Part shown: piece by piece, positions 8,538 through 16,868 of the stretch
Numbering within the stretch: the stretch's first letter is position 1
Layout of the letters: each line of letters opens with the position of its first letter
Assembly (NCBI GenBank): GCA_021770825.1
Contig: JAETQD010000016.1
Span: 1-64,000 of the forward strand
From: Clostridium sp.
GTDB taxonomy: Bacteria; Bacillota; Clostridia; Lachnospirales; Lachnospiraceae
Direction of reading: 5' to 3'
Length of the DNA stretch: 64,000 nt
Notes under the pieces: generated by a model
The model's input: only the letters and a program-made list of their open reading frames with translations
Told to the model about the DNA's origin: nothing
Database searches by the model: none
Program-made: the position numbers and the translations under genes

Positions 8538-8685
8538 GGCTCGTATTCCTCCGTAAACGATGGTGGTTCCATAATATACAAATTGGAAAAAATATTATTA
8601 TATCAGAAGATCATGAAAAAGAAAAGGTATGAACAGGGAGATTGAAAAAGACTATAAGAGGTTCATGGGCTATCCAGTAAATGAA

Positions 8686-8715
8686 TTGGAATTCTGCAGA
8701 AAAATATTATATAAT
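8686..8715 (+). promoter_or_regulatory. Promoter of the carbohydrate ABC operon
   Basis: TTGGAA (8686-8691), 18-base spacer, TATAAT (8710-8715). It lies inside the in-frame extension upstream of the ATPase gene, which is why the start at 8765 is preferred over an upstream ATG at 8681. Confidence 0.6.
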
Positions 8716-8764
8716 GGCCTTTACGGTTAAAATCAGGAAGCAGGAAAAGCTGCGGGAGGAACGA

Positions 8765-9844
8765 ATGAGGATTCAACTGGAGCACATCACAAAGACGTTT
8801 AAAAATACAACTGCTGTGGAAGATCTGGACATTACAATCGAAGACGGAGAGCTGGTTTGTCTTCTGGGGCCGTCCGGCTGCGGAAAGAGCACTACGCTGT
8901 CCATGATTGCAGGGCTGGAGGAGCCGACGGCAGGAGATATTTATTTTGATGGAAAGTCCATGAACGGAGTGGAGGCGGAAAACCGTGACATCGGAATGGT
9001 ATTCCAGAACTATGCCCTCTATCCCCATATGACAGTGGAAGAAAACATTATGTTCCCGCTTAAAATGCGCTGGATGCCGAAGCCGGAACGGAAAAAGCGG
9101 ATAAAAAGCATTGCGGAAATGATGCAGATCACAGATCTTCTTTCCCGCAAGCCCGGCCAGCTTTCCGGCGGCCAGCAGCAGCGTGTGGCCATCGCCCGCG
9201 CCCTTGTGAAGGAACCGAAGATCCTTCTTCTGGACGAGCCTTTTTCCAACCTGGACGCCAGACTGCGTATCGAGCTGAGGGACGAAATCCGCGCCCTGCA
9301 GCAGAAGCTTAAAATTACCACCATATTTGTCACCCATGACCAGGAAGAGGCCATGAGTATTTCGGACCGTATCCTGCTGTTAAATAAGGGAAAAATGCAG
9401 CAGTATTCCACGCCGCAGGAAATGTACCGCTCGCCTGCAAATCTGTTTGCGGCCAGCTTCCTGGGAAATCCGCCCATCAACCAGATTCCCTGTACCTGGG
9501 ACCATAAAACCATAACGGTAACCGGGGAAGAAGCGTGGGATTTCTCTTCTGTGACCCCTGTTTTAAGCGGCTCGGTGGACGGCCATGCAATTCTTGGTAT
9601 CCGCCCGGAGGACCTGGAGGCAGTGGAAAAAGGCGGGAATTTCAAAGGAATTGTCACTGCCATTCAAACTCTGGGAAAAGAAGTGTATCTTAAGATTTCC
9701 GGCGTGGAGCATGTGCTGACGGCCTGCCTGGACTGGGACCATGATTATGCCATTGGAGATCATCTGGAATTTCGTGCAAAGAAAGTACATCTGTTTCCGG
9801 CCGGACAGGAATCTGCCTCCAGTAAAGGAGGAAGAGCCTCATGA
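8765..9844 (+). CDS. ABC transporter ATPase, sugar importer type (UgpC/MsmX-like)
   Basis: ATP-hydrolysing subunit of a CUT1-type carbohydrate importer. Walker A GPSGCGKST (about residue 37), Q-loop, signature LSGGQQQRVAIARAL (about 135), Walker B ILLLDEPFSNLDA (about 157) and the H-loop TIFVTHDQEEA are all intact. The C-terminal third is a TOBE-type regulatory domain (LGIRPEDLEAV). The 359 residues are typical. The start is set by GGGAGGA just upstream and by the promoter position. Its stop overlaps the next start by ATGA, so the four transporter genes form one operon. Substrate: some sugar or glycerol phosphate; not determinable. Confidence 0.93.
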   Translation: MRIQLEHITKTFKNTTAVEDLDITIEDGELVCLLGPSGCGKSTTLSMIAGLEEPTAGDIYFDGKSMNGVEAENRDIGMVFQNYALYPHMTVEENIMFPLKMRWMPKPERKKRIKSIAEMMQITDLLSRKPGQLSGGQQQRVAIARALVKEPKILLLDEPFSNLDARLRIELRDEIRALQQKLKITTIFVTHDQEEAMSISDRILLLNKGKMQQYSTPQEMYRSPANLFAASFLGNPPINQIPCTWDHKTITVTGEEAWDFSSVTPVLSGSVDGHAILGIRPEDLEAVEKGGNFKGIVTAIQTLGKEVYLKISGVEHVLTACLDWDHDYAIGDHLEFRAKKVHLFPAGQESASSKGGRAS

Positions 9845-10740
9845 AAAAGAAACCCCAATTGAAAGCCTGGCTTTACCTTCTGCCTGCATTGCTGGTGCTT
9901 TCCATATTCCAGATTTACCCCATCTGCAAGTCTTTTATGATGGGCTTTTACACGGATTTTGATTACCTGCACGATGTGGTCCATGCATGGGGAATGGATA
10001 ACTTCATCAATCTGTTCCATGACGGGGACTTCCATCTGGCCATCAAAAACACATGCTGTCTGACTCTGATTGCGGCACCCCTTTCCATCGTGGTTTCCCT
10101 GATGTTTGCCGTACTGTTAAATTCCAATATCCGGTTCCGCAAGGTGTTCCAGAGCATTTATTTTCTGCCTTTTGTCACATCCATGGTGGCAGTTTCCATT
10201 GTGTGGGCGTGGATGTTAAATAAGGATTACGGCCTGATCAACAGCATACTCAAGGTGTTCGGAATCAGCAAGGTAGCATGGCTCACCAATCCCAAAATGA
10301 CCCTGCCCATTCTGGTGGTGCTCAGTATCTGGAAGGGACTGGGATACCGGGTGATTATTTTCCTTGCCGGACTCCAGGGAATTGACCAGAGATATTATTC
10401 GGCGGCCAGGCTGGATGGAGCAAAAACCTGGAACCGTTTCTGGCATATCACCATACCGATGCTCCGTCCCACCATATTTTTTTTGTCCATCACATCGGTC
10501 ATTGATATTTTTAAGACCTTTGATGAGGTATATGTGATGTATTCCAATGAGCCCGGGCCTTTAAAAAGCGGCCTTACCATTGTGTACTACATCTTTACAA
10601 AGTTCTACCGCCACTGGGAATTTGCATCGGCTGCGGCTGCGGCCTTTGTGCTTTTCTTAATTATTCTGGCCATCACGCTGTTCCAGTTTGCGGCCGTGCG
10701 CCTGGCCAGATGGTATGAGGAGAGGAGGCAGAAATCATGA
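9841..10740 (+). CDS. Sugar ABC transporter permease (MalF/UgpA type)
   Basis: Membrane-spanning subunit of the importer. It has 299 residues, six predicted membrane helices starting with LKAWLYLLPALLVLSIFQIYP, and the EAA-like coupling loop SAARLDGAKTWNRFWHITIPML near residue 185 that contacts the ATPase. Coupled by ATGA overlaps to the ATPase upstream and the second permease downstream. Confidence 0.93.
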   Translation: MKKKPQLKAWLYLLPALLVLSIFQIYPICKSFMMGFYTDFDYLHDVVHAWGMDNFINLFHDGDFHLAIKNTCCLTLIAAPLSIVVSLMFAVLLNSNIRFRKVFQSIYFLPFVTSMVAVSIVWAWMLNKDYGLINSILKVFGISKVAWLTNPKMTLPILVVLSIWKGLGYRVIIFLAGLQGIDQRYYSAARLDGAKTWNRFWHITIPMLRPTIFFLSITSVIDIFKTFDEVYVMYSNEPGPLKSGLTIVYYIFTKFYRHWEFASAAAAAFVLFLIILAITLFQFAAVRLARWYEERRQKS

Positions 10741-11570
10741 AAAGAAAGTGGAACAGTCTTTTTGTGAAAGCGGCCACATACCTCATTCTGATTGCCGGGG
10801 CCGTGTTCATTCTGCTGCCCTTTGTATGGATGCTTCTCACATCCATCAAGCCTGGAAATGAGGTGCTTTTGATGCCTCCCAAATGGTTTCCATCAAAAAT
10901 CCAGTGGGAAAACTATGTAAAGGCATTCAGCTCCGTCCCCTTTGCCACGTATTTTCGCAACAGCGTGATCGTGACGGTCTGCATCACCGTATGCGAGCTT
11001 ATAACCACCATTCTGGCGGCCTTTGCCTTTGCACAGCTTACGTTTAAGGGAAAGAATCTGCTTTTTATGGTTTTGGTGGCCACCATGATGGTTCCGGGAG
11101 AGATTCTGGTGATTCCAAACTTTGTCACTCTGGCAAAGCTTGGTTGGATTAATTCCTATAAGGCTCTGGTGGCACCATGGGCAGCCAGTGTATTCTCCAT
11201 TTTTCTGCTGAGACAGCAGTTTGCATCCATTCCGGACTCTTATTATAAGGCAGCGCGGATGGATGGCTGCCGGGACCTGCGTTATCTGTTCACGGTCATG
11301 GTTCCCATGTCGCGGCCCACACTGGTTTCAGTTGCCTTACTTAAAATCATTAATAGCTGGAACTCCTATCTGTGGCCTTTGATTGCCACCAATGAGAGAG
11401 GAATGAGAACGCTTCCAGTGGGTCTGGCTTACTTTTCCACAGAGGCAGGAACCCAGTACAATATCCTAATGGCGTTTTCCCTGTTAATTATCTCACCGAC
11501 TCTGATCGTGTATCTGCTGACGCAGAAATACATAATCCAGGGGGTCAGCAAAAACGGCCTGAAGGGCTAA
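10737..11570 (+). CDS. Sugar ABC transporter permease (MalG/UgpE type)
   Basis: Second permease subunit, 277 residues. Six helices are visible, starting with KAATYLILIAGAVFILLPFVWML. The typical LTSIKPGNE follows the first helix, and the EAA loop KAARMDGCRDLRYLFTVMVP is near residue 173. It ends with the family-typical KYIIQGVSKNGLKG tail. It overlaps the first permease by four bases and is followed after 59 bases by the binding protein. Confidence 0.93.
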   Translation: MKRKWNSLFVKAATYLILIAGAVFILLPFVWMLLTSIKPGNEVLLMPPKWFPSKIQWENYVKAFSSVPFATYFRNSVIVTVCITVCELITTILAAFAFAQLTFKGKNLLFMVLVATMMVPGEILVIPNFVTLAKLGWINSYKALVAPWAASVFSIFLLRQQFASIPDSYYKAARMDGCRDLRYLFTVMVPMSRPTLVSVALLKIINSWNSYLWPLIATNERGMRTLPVGLAYFSTEAGTQYNILMAFSLLIISPTLIVYLLTQKYIIQGVSKNGLKG

Positions 11571-11629
11571 AGTACCATAGAGAAAACTGGCGGAAGCCAT
11601 TTTCAAAATATATCAAAAGGAGAAAAGGA

Positions 11630-13000
11630 ATGAAAAAAATCGCAGCACTGACACTTGCGGCTGCCATGGCTGTAACCATGACAGCATGCAGCACTGACAC
11701 AAAGGCCCCAGAGACCACAGCAGCTCCCGCGGAGGCTGCCCCGGCAGAGACCACGACTGCTCCGGCAGAGACAACGGCTGCCGAACAGGAAGAAGTGGAA
11801 ATCACCTTCTGGCATGCAATGAGCGGAGTCAACGAGGAAGCAATCCAGAAAATCACGGATGACTTCACAAAAGAGTATCCCAACATCAAGGTAACTCTCA
11901 TGAATCAGGGCGGATATCTGGATTTGTTTGATAAGCTGATGGCTTCTGCAAAGGCAGACCAGCTTCCGAACCTGGCCCAGATTTATTCCAACCGTCTGTC
12001 CTGGTATGTGGACAAGGGACTTGTCCTGGATTTAAATACATACATGAATGACAGCGAGCTGGGCTACACCGCAGAGGAAAAGGCAGATTTCCCGGAGATG
12101 TTCATGGATAACTGCATCTGGGACGGAGCACAGTATGCAATGCCCTTCAATAAGAGCCAGATGGTTCTCTACTATAATGTGGATATGTTAAAAGAGGCCG
12201 GCGTAGAGGTTCCCACCACATGGGAAGAGTGGGCAGATGCCGCACAGAAGCTGACCAAGGATACAGACGGCGATGGAGAGCCGGATATCTACGGTATGGT
12301 ATTCGCCAACAACCTGTCCACTGACATCGCTCCGTGGGTAAAACAGGCCGGCGGCAATACCTTAGACGATGCCACCTCCACTCCCTTATTTGACACTCCG
12401 GAGATGAAGGAAGCCATCGAATTCCTCAACAGCATGTTCCAGAACAAGTCTGCCCGCTTTGCAGGAGAGGACAAGAACGCCAACATCCCGGTTCAGCAGG
12501 GACGCGCTGCCATGTGCGTAGCTTCCACCTCCGCACTTCCGTATATTGAGGAAGGCACCATGGAAGGCATTACCATTGACGCAGCAGCACTGCCGGGCCA
12601 CAAGAACAACGCCCAGTTATACTACGGCACCAATGTGACCATTTACAACACAGGAACCGATGCAGAGAAGGAAGCTTCCTGGCTGTACTTAAAGTTCCTC
12701 ACCAGCACAGAGAATACTGCATATTTTGCAGCCCAGACAGGCTATATTCCGGTTCGGAAGTCCGCGGAGACAGACCCGGTATTTGCAGCCGTACTGGCAG
12801 AAAAGCCCATCAAGCAGCTCTGCTTCAGATGCATGGATGATGGCTTTCAGGGTGAGAGATGCATCGGCAGCATCAACGCTCTCGATGCCCTTGGCGATCA
12901 GATTGACCTGATCTTCAGCGGCGAAAAGGACGTGGATACAGCCCTTAAGGATGCCCAGGCCAATGGCGAAAAGGCAATCGCAGAGGCCCAGAACAACTAA
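11630..13000 (+). CDS. Extracellular sugar-binding lipoprotein of the ABC importer
   Basis: Substrate-capturing lipoprotein, 456 residues. The signal peptide MKKIAALTLAAAMAVTMTAC ends in a lipobox with Cys20, followed by an Ala/Thr/Glu/Pro-rich linker to about residue 55. The type 1 periplasmic-binding fold then begins with EEVEITFWHAMSG, the usual start for UgpB/MalE-type proteins. An AGGAG-type site precedes the ATG. It follows both permeases and is closed by a strong terminator. It defines the importer's specificity, but the ligand cannot be read from sequence; UgpB-like glycerol phosphodiester or oligosaccharide ligands are both possible. Confidence 0.92.
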   Translation: MKKIAALTLAAAMAVTMTACSTDTKAPETTAAPAEAAPAETTTAPAETTAAEQEEVEITFWHAMSGVNEEAIQKITDDFTKEYPNIKVTLMNQGGYLDLFDKLMASAKADQLPNLAQIYSNRLSWYVDKGLVLDLNTYMNDSELGYTAEEKADFPEMFMDNCIWDGAQYAMPFNKSQMVLYYNVDMLKEAGVEVPTTWEEWADAAQKLTKDTDGDGEPDIYGMVFANNLSTDIAPWVKQAGGNTLDDATSTPLFDTPEMKEAIEFLNSMFQNKSARFAGEDKNANIPVQQGRAAMCVASTSALPYIEEGTMEGITIDAAALPGHKNNAQLYYGTNVTIYNTGTDAEKEASWLYLKFLTSTENTAYFAAQTGYIPVRKSAETDPVFAAVLAEKPIKQLCFRCMDDGFQGERCIGSINALDALGDQIDLIFSGEKDVDTALKDAQANGEKAIAEAQNN

Positions 13001-13014
13001 ATTCCGCTGGAAAA

Positions 13015-13055
13015 AAGCCCCCTGTGCCAGGGAAAGCACCGGGGGCTTCCTTTTT
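13015..13055 (+). terminator. Terminator after the sugar ABC operon
   Basis: AAGCCCCC(t)GTGC and GCAC(c)GGGGGCTT form a long stem followed by CCTTTTT. It ends just before the HAD gene, so that gene depends on readthrough or its own promoter. Confidence 0.85.
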
Positions 13056-13068
13056 GAAAGGGAAAACC

Positions 13069-13908
13069 ATGGAAATTTTTATATCAGATCTGGACGGCAC
13101 TCTTTTAAACAGAAAGGGGAGCCTCAGTGGAAATACCGTAAATATCTTAAAGTCGCTCATCAAAAGCGGACTTCATTTTACCGTGGCTACGGCCAGGACC
13201 CCCTTTTCAGCCATTCCTCTTTTGAAAGAGCTCGCCATCAAAGACTGTATGATTTTACTGAACGGAGCCGTGCTGTATGATCCGGTGAAAAAGCGCTTTT
13301 TCCATTCTGTGGAATTGGGAAAGGAGGCGATGAAGGCCTTACAGGAAGCGGAGCAGGAGGGAATCCAGGGAATGCTGTTTGCCATGAAAGAGGAAAAGCT
13401 TTGCGTTTTTCTGGGAAAGGTCAAGGTCCGCCTGTGGGACGGATACTTCGATTTTTCCAAAACAGCCCATATTTCATCCATCCGCCGGGAGTTTCCGGAA
13501 ACCTCTGCCTCTGGCCTTCAAAATGAATCGGTGATTTACGGGCTTTATATGGACGATAAGCCGGAGGTTCTGGAAGAAATGAAGAAAAAGCTGTCCCTGA
13601 GACAAGATCTGGCCCTTGACTATTATAAGGACCAGTATACCAAGGACCGCTGGTGCCTGGAAATCTGCAGCAGCAATGCGTCCAAAGGCCATGCCGTAAA
13701 AGCCCTCCGTGCCATGATGGGCGGAGGAGAATTTACGGCTTTTGGAGACAGCAGAAATGACATTCCCCTGTTTCAGGCATGCGAGAAGGCCTTTGCAGTG
13801 GAAAACGCATGTGAGGAATTAAAGCAGATGGCAAGCGGCATCCTTTTTGATAATGAAAGGGATGGGGTAGCGGAATATATCAAAACGATCTGCCGGAGGA
13901 AGGCCTGA
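13069..13908 (+). CDS. HAD-superfamily phosphatase, Cof/sugar-phosphatase type
   Basis: A 279-residue member of the HAD Cof subfamily, cytoplasmic phosphatases of sugar phosphates and similar compounds. Motif I is FISDLDGTLLN (Asp nucleophile near residue 7), motif II is in TVATARTPF, a C2B cap domain occupies about 85-190, motif III lysine is in SSNASKGHAVKAL, and motif IV is FGDSRNDIPLF. I start at ATG 13069 with GAAAGGG upstream; an in-frame ATG at 13024 lies inside the terminator. It may dephosphorylate the imported sugar, but that is only context. Its 3' end overlaps the convergent CobW gene by 29 bases. Confidence 0.88.
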   Translation: MEIFISDLDGTLLNRKGSLSGNTVNILKSLIKSGLHFTVATARTPFSAIPLLKELAIKDCMILLNGAVLYDPVKKRFFHSVELGKEAMKALQEAEQEGIQGMLFAMKEEKLCVFLGKVKVRLWDGYFDFSKTAHISSIRREFPETSASGLQNESVIYGLYMDDKPEVLEEMKKKLSLRQDLALDYYKDQYTKDRWCLEICSSNASKGHAVKALRAMMGGGEFTAFGDSRNDIPLFQACEKAFAVENACEELKQMASGILFDNERDGVAEYIKTICRRKA

Positions 13909-14827
13909 TTTTAACCCGGTCCGCCCGAATCATGAATTGTTCCCGCAGCTTCTGCCTTTGAAGCTCAGTTCCGATGAAAACAGCCTTCCCTTCCGCGCAG
14001 GATTCCTCTCCGGTCACCAGGTAACGGCCGTCCGCCACATCAAACCGAAGAACCTGTTTCCCGGCGGGGAGACTTCCCTTGGCCCGGAAGATATTCCCGT
14101 AACAGCCGCGGATTAACTGCTCCAGAAGGAAAAACAGCCGTTCCGGACAGTCCATGGCCGCACCCTTTAAGGAAAAGCTGTCGGGAAGAGTTTCGCTTTC
14201 CGCTGACGGATCTCTTAAAATACGTCCGTCATATCCGCGGGAGAGAAGTTCCTCCCACTGTTCTTTTTTAAGGGAGCTGTAATGCTCAGTCATAAGTACT
14301 CCGCCGGGATTGATTTTTTCAAGCTCCCGGCGCAGTACTTCTTTTTCTTCTGCCTGGGCATTCTCCATTTTTGAGACAAACACCGCGGATGCCGATGCAA
14401 TCTGTTCCTGATAGAGAACCGGATACTCCCTGCTGTACCGCAGGAAGCTGTTTCCGTCCACAATGGTCACCGGGGCCAGAAGCGTAATCCGTTCATACTG
14501 AATCTTCTGGAGATTCCTCACAACATTTCCGAGCATTCCGACTCCGGTGGGCTCAATGACCAGATAGTCCGGGTCAACGGAATTGGCAATGGTCAGAACC
14601 GATGCTGCAAAATCACCCTTTGCAGAGCAGCAGATGCAGCCCTCGGTCATTTCCCAGACATTCACATCCGCTTCCTGGACATTCTGCCTTAAAATATCCC
14701 CGTCAATCCCTGCTGCACCGTATTCATTTTCCAATATGGCAAATTCTTTCCCTGTGCGGGCGGCCAAAGTCTTAATAAAGGTGGTTTTGCCCGCCCCCAG
14801 AAAGCCGGATACAATCAAAATTTTCAT
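13880..14827 (-). CDS. CobW/COG0523-family GTPase (metal chaperone type)
   Basis: G3E-family GTPase, 315 residues. Walker A is GFLGAGKTTF at residue 8, the family's metal-binding CxCC motif is EGCICCSAKGDF near residue 63, and Walker B/ERP-like region is VIEPTGVG. A C-terminal CobW_C beta domain begins near residue 225. Family members deliver metals, often zinc, to client enzymes. It lies 11 bases downstream of a zinc-dependent alcohol dehydrogenase gene on the same strand, so the two were probably one operon; a chaperone-client relation is inference. The dehydrogenase is now broken, which leaves this gene's role uncertain. Confidence 0.88.
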   Translation of the reverse strand: MKILIVSGFLGAGKTTFIKTLAARTGKEFAILENEYGAAGIDGDILRQNVQEADVNVWEMTEGCICCSAKGDFAASVLTIANSVDPDYLVIEPTGVGMLGNVVRNLQKIQYERITLLAPVTIVDGNSFLRYSREYPVLYQEQIASASAVFVSKMENAQAEEKEVLRRELEKINPGGVLMTEHYSSLKKEQWEELLSRGYDGRILRDPSAESETLPDSFSLKGAAMDCPERLFFLLEQLIRGCYGNIFRAKGSLPAGKQVLRFDVADGRYLVTGEESCAEGKAVFIGTELQRQKLREQFMIRADRVKIRPSSGRSF

Positions 14828-14838
14828 GGCCTGGCAAC

Positions 14839-15797
14839 CTAGTTTACGATTTTCACCACAGGTTTGATGAGATCGGCTGGTTTGTCTCTCATTAAGAACA
14901 GGGCCTCTTCCAAATGCTCCCAGCCATCAAACACATGGGTGGAAAGCGGTTTTAAGTCAAGTTTTCCCGCTGCTACCAGGGCGCCTAACTTCTCCATACG
15001 GAGACGTCCGCCCGGCATCAGGCCGCCGTTTATCTGTTTGTGTCCCATTCCAACACCCCATTCCACACGGGGGATATCAATAACGCTGCCGGAGCCAAGA
15101 TAGTTCACATTGCCGATCTTTCCGCCCGGCTTTAAGCATTTCACGGCTTCTGCAAAAGTTTCTACGCCGCCGCCTGCGATCACAACCTTATCCACGCCTT
15201 TGCCGTTTGTCATGGCAAGGACCTGCTCATGAATGGGGCCGTTTTTATAGCTGATGAAATCGGAGGCGCCATAACCCTTTGCAGCTTCCACGCAGACAGG
15301 TCTTGTACCCACGGCTAGAATTCTGGATGCGCCCCGCATGTTAGCTCCTGCCACGGACATTAAGCCCACCGGGCCGATTCCGATGACCAGAACCGTGTCG
15401 CCGAACTGCACATCTGCCAGTTCCACCCCATGGAATCCTGTGGGAACCATGTCAGAGAGCATGCAGGCATCCACCGGATTTATGGTCTCCGGAAGAAGAG
15501 CCAGGTTTCCGTCGGCATCGTTGACATGGAAAAATTCGGAGAACACGCCGTCTTTAAAATTTGAGAACTTCCAGCCTGCCAGCATACCTCCGGAGTGCAT
15601 GGAATATCCGGCCTGGGCCTCCAGGGAATTCCAGTCAGGAGTGATGGCCGGAACTAAAACCCTGTCTCCGGGCTTAAAATCCTTCACCAGTTCACCCACT
15701 TCCACAACTTCCGCACAGCATCCATGGGCCCGCATTTCGGTCTTTCTTTTTCAATCCAGCCGGATTCTCCGATTCGTAACATTGCATAACCCTTCAT
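14839..15797 (-). pseudogene. Zinc-dependent secondary alcohol dehydrogenase with internal frameshifting deletion
   Basis: The gene is a relative of Thermoanaerobacter brockii-type NADP alcohol dehydrogenase. From ATG 15797 (AAGGAG upstream) the frame reads the expected start MKGYAMLRIGESGWIEKE to GPMDA, then changes phase at about 15718-15728. In another frame it continues as CAEVVEVGELVKDFKPGDRV to the normal C-terminus with the GIGPVGL nucleotide-binding loop. Compared with my memory of the T. brockii enzyme, about 34 residues are gone, including the catalytic zinc ligands Cys37 and His59 and the neighbouring Glu60. The remaining open frame from 15735 could make only a non-catalytic fragment. 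A repeated ATG/GATGC at the junction suggests deletion between short repeats. Confidence 0.85.
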
Positions 15798-15947
15798 AGC
15801 GCAGATCTCCTTTTTTCGTTAAAAAAATGTCATATAACAAGTTCACTATAACAGATCATGATGCCGGAATCAAGATATGAGTCAATGAGTGTCAGAGAAA
15901 ACCAAGGGAACCGTAAACAAAGCTTAAAGCATGGAGGGACAAAATAT

Positions 15948-16066
15948 GGCATAATATCAGTAGATATTATGCCCGCGCCGATTCGCGACCGACCAAAGGG
16001 AGGACAAATTCCAAAGCGAATCGTGTGCAACCTGCGGAGCATGACATGTCGGAGACATGGCATAAT
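15948..16066 (+). other. Structured intergenic region with three hairpins, candidate RNA or small repeat element
   Basis: Three stems follow one another: GGCATAATATC-agta-GATATTATGCC (perfect 11 bp, 15948-15973); CGATTCGC and GCGAATCG arms about 30 bases apart (about 15977-16023); and CATGTC-GGA-GACATG (16045-16059). The direct repeat TGGCATAAT flanks the region (15947-15955 and 16058-16066). The first hairpin recurs at 63798-63823. No coding capacity is evident. It lies between the broken dehydrogenase and a lipoprotein gene. Confidence 0.5.
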
Positions 16067-16101
16067 GTTAAAAAGAATGGCAGAAGAAAGGATGTGCATA
16101 T

Positions 16102-16719
16102 ATGAAGCAGAAAATAAAACTGTGGCTGCTGCTGGCAGGAATTCTTGTGACAGCCGCAGCCTGCGGAAGGAAGGAACCGGCATTGCCTTCAAAAGAATAT
16201 GAAAATAAGCAGGAGGAACCGGACCAGAGCATTGGAGAGTCCATACCGGAGAAAACCGTGGAGGAAGAAGCGTTTGCAGGGCCGGCAGGCCTGTCTGAGG
16301 CCCCGTCCATGGGGATTCTGGACCAGCCGGAGAATCAAATTCCGCCCAAAAGCCAGAGTTTGCAGGAAATTTCTCCGGAAAGCTATAACTGGAATTATTA
16401 TGACGAAAAAGGCAAAATGGGGCTGGCGCTCCGGGGGACAGATCTCCTTTCTCGTGCAGAATGGGCCAAAAGAATTCCGGCCGCAGAGATTTCCCTTTCC
16501 TGGCCGGTGATGCCGGATGGAATCACCATGAGCCAGTACCCTTTGGAAGCTGCCCAAAATGCAGAAAAAGAACCGGAGAAGGAAATGACATATGAGGATA
16601 AGTTTCTTGCGGAGCCGGAACCGGAAAAGATATATGTGATTACGGCGGAATGGAAGAGGGAGAGGCTGGAGGAAAACGGATTCTATGGAGACGCGTCCTA
16701 CGTGATTGTCACAGAATAA
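16102..16719 (+). CDS. Unknown lipoprotein upstream of the MotA/OmpA-type pair
   Basis: A 205-residue exported lipoprotein of unknown function. MKQKIKLWLLLAGILVTAAAC is a lipoprotein signal with Cys21. The mature part is rich in Glu, Pro and Lys to about residue 90, then has a small conserved-looking segment (SYNWNYYDEKGKMGLALRG) and an acidic region, ending in YIVT-like beta residues. I recognise no domain. It is preceded by AGAAAGGA. It lies 149 bases before the motor gene and on the same strand, but a promoter between them suggests separate control. Confidence 0.75.
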   Translation: MKQKIKLWLLLAGILVTAAACGRKEPALPSKEYENKQEEPDQSIGESIPEKTVEEEAFAGPAGLSEAPSMGILDQPENQIPPKSQSLQEISPESYNWNYYDEKGKMGLALRGTDLLSRAEWAKRIPAAEISLSWPVMPDGITMSQYPLEAAQNAEKEPEKEMTYEDKFLAEPEPEKIYVITAEWKRERLEENGFYGDASYVIVTE

Positions 16720-16756
16720 AACGTCCGCCCAAAATGGAAAAAGTTGTTAAAAAAGT

Positions 16757-16783
16757 GCAAATATCGCAAATTTTGCAAAAATT
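16757..16783 (+). repeat. Three 9-bp direct repeats upstream of the motor promoter
   Basis: GCAAATATC, GCAAATTTT and GCAAAAATT lie head to tail at 16757, 16766 and 16775, exactly nine bases apart, ending 12 bases before a candidate -35 element. The arrangement looks like a binding site for a regulator that contacts several adjacent repeats. Confidence 0.5.
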
Positions 16784-16795
16784 TCAGGAACTTCG

Positions 16796-16824
16796 TTGCA
16801 TTGACTGAAGAAATATGATAAATT
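16796..16824 (+). promoter_or_regulatory. Candidate promoter of the motor gene pair
   Basis: TTGCAT (16796-16801), 17-base spacer, TAAATT (16819-16824). A weak match, supported by its position between the repeats and the start codon. Confidence 0.4.
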
Positions 16825-16868
16825 AAAAGTGTCACCAGATAACATACCGGGGGTACCGGAGCACACAG

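Noticed and set aside
8663-9337. A 224-codon minus-strand frame
   Set aside because: It is opposite the well-supported ABC ATPase and rich in His and Cys in a pattern typical of shadow frames.
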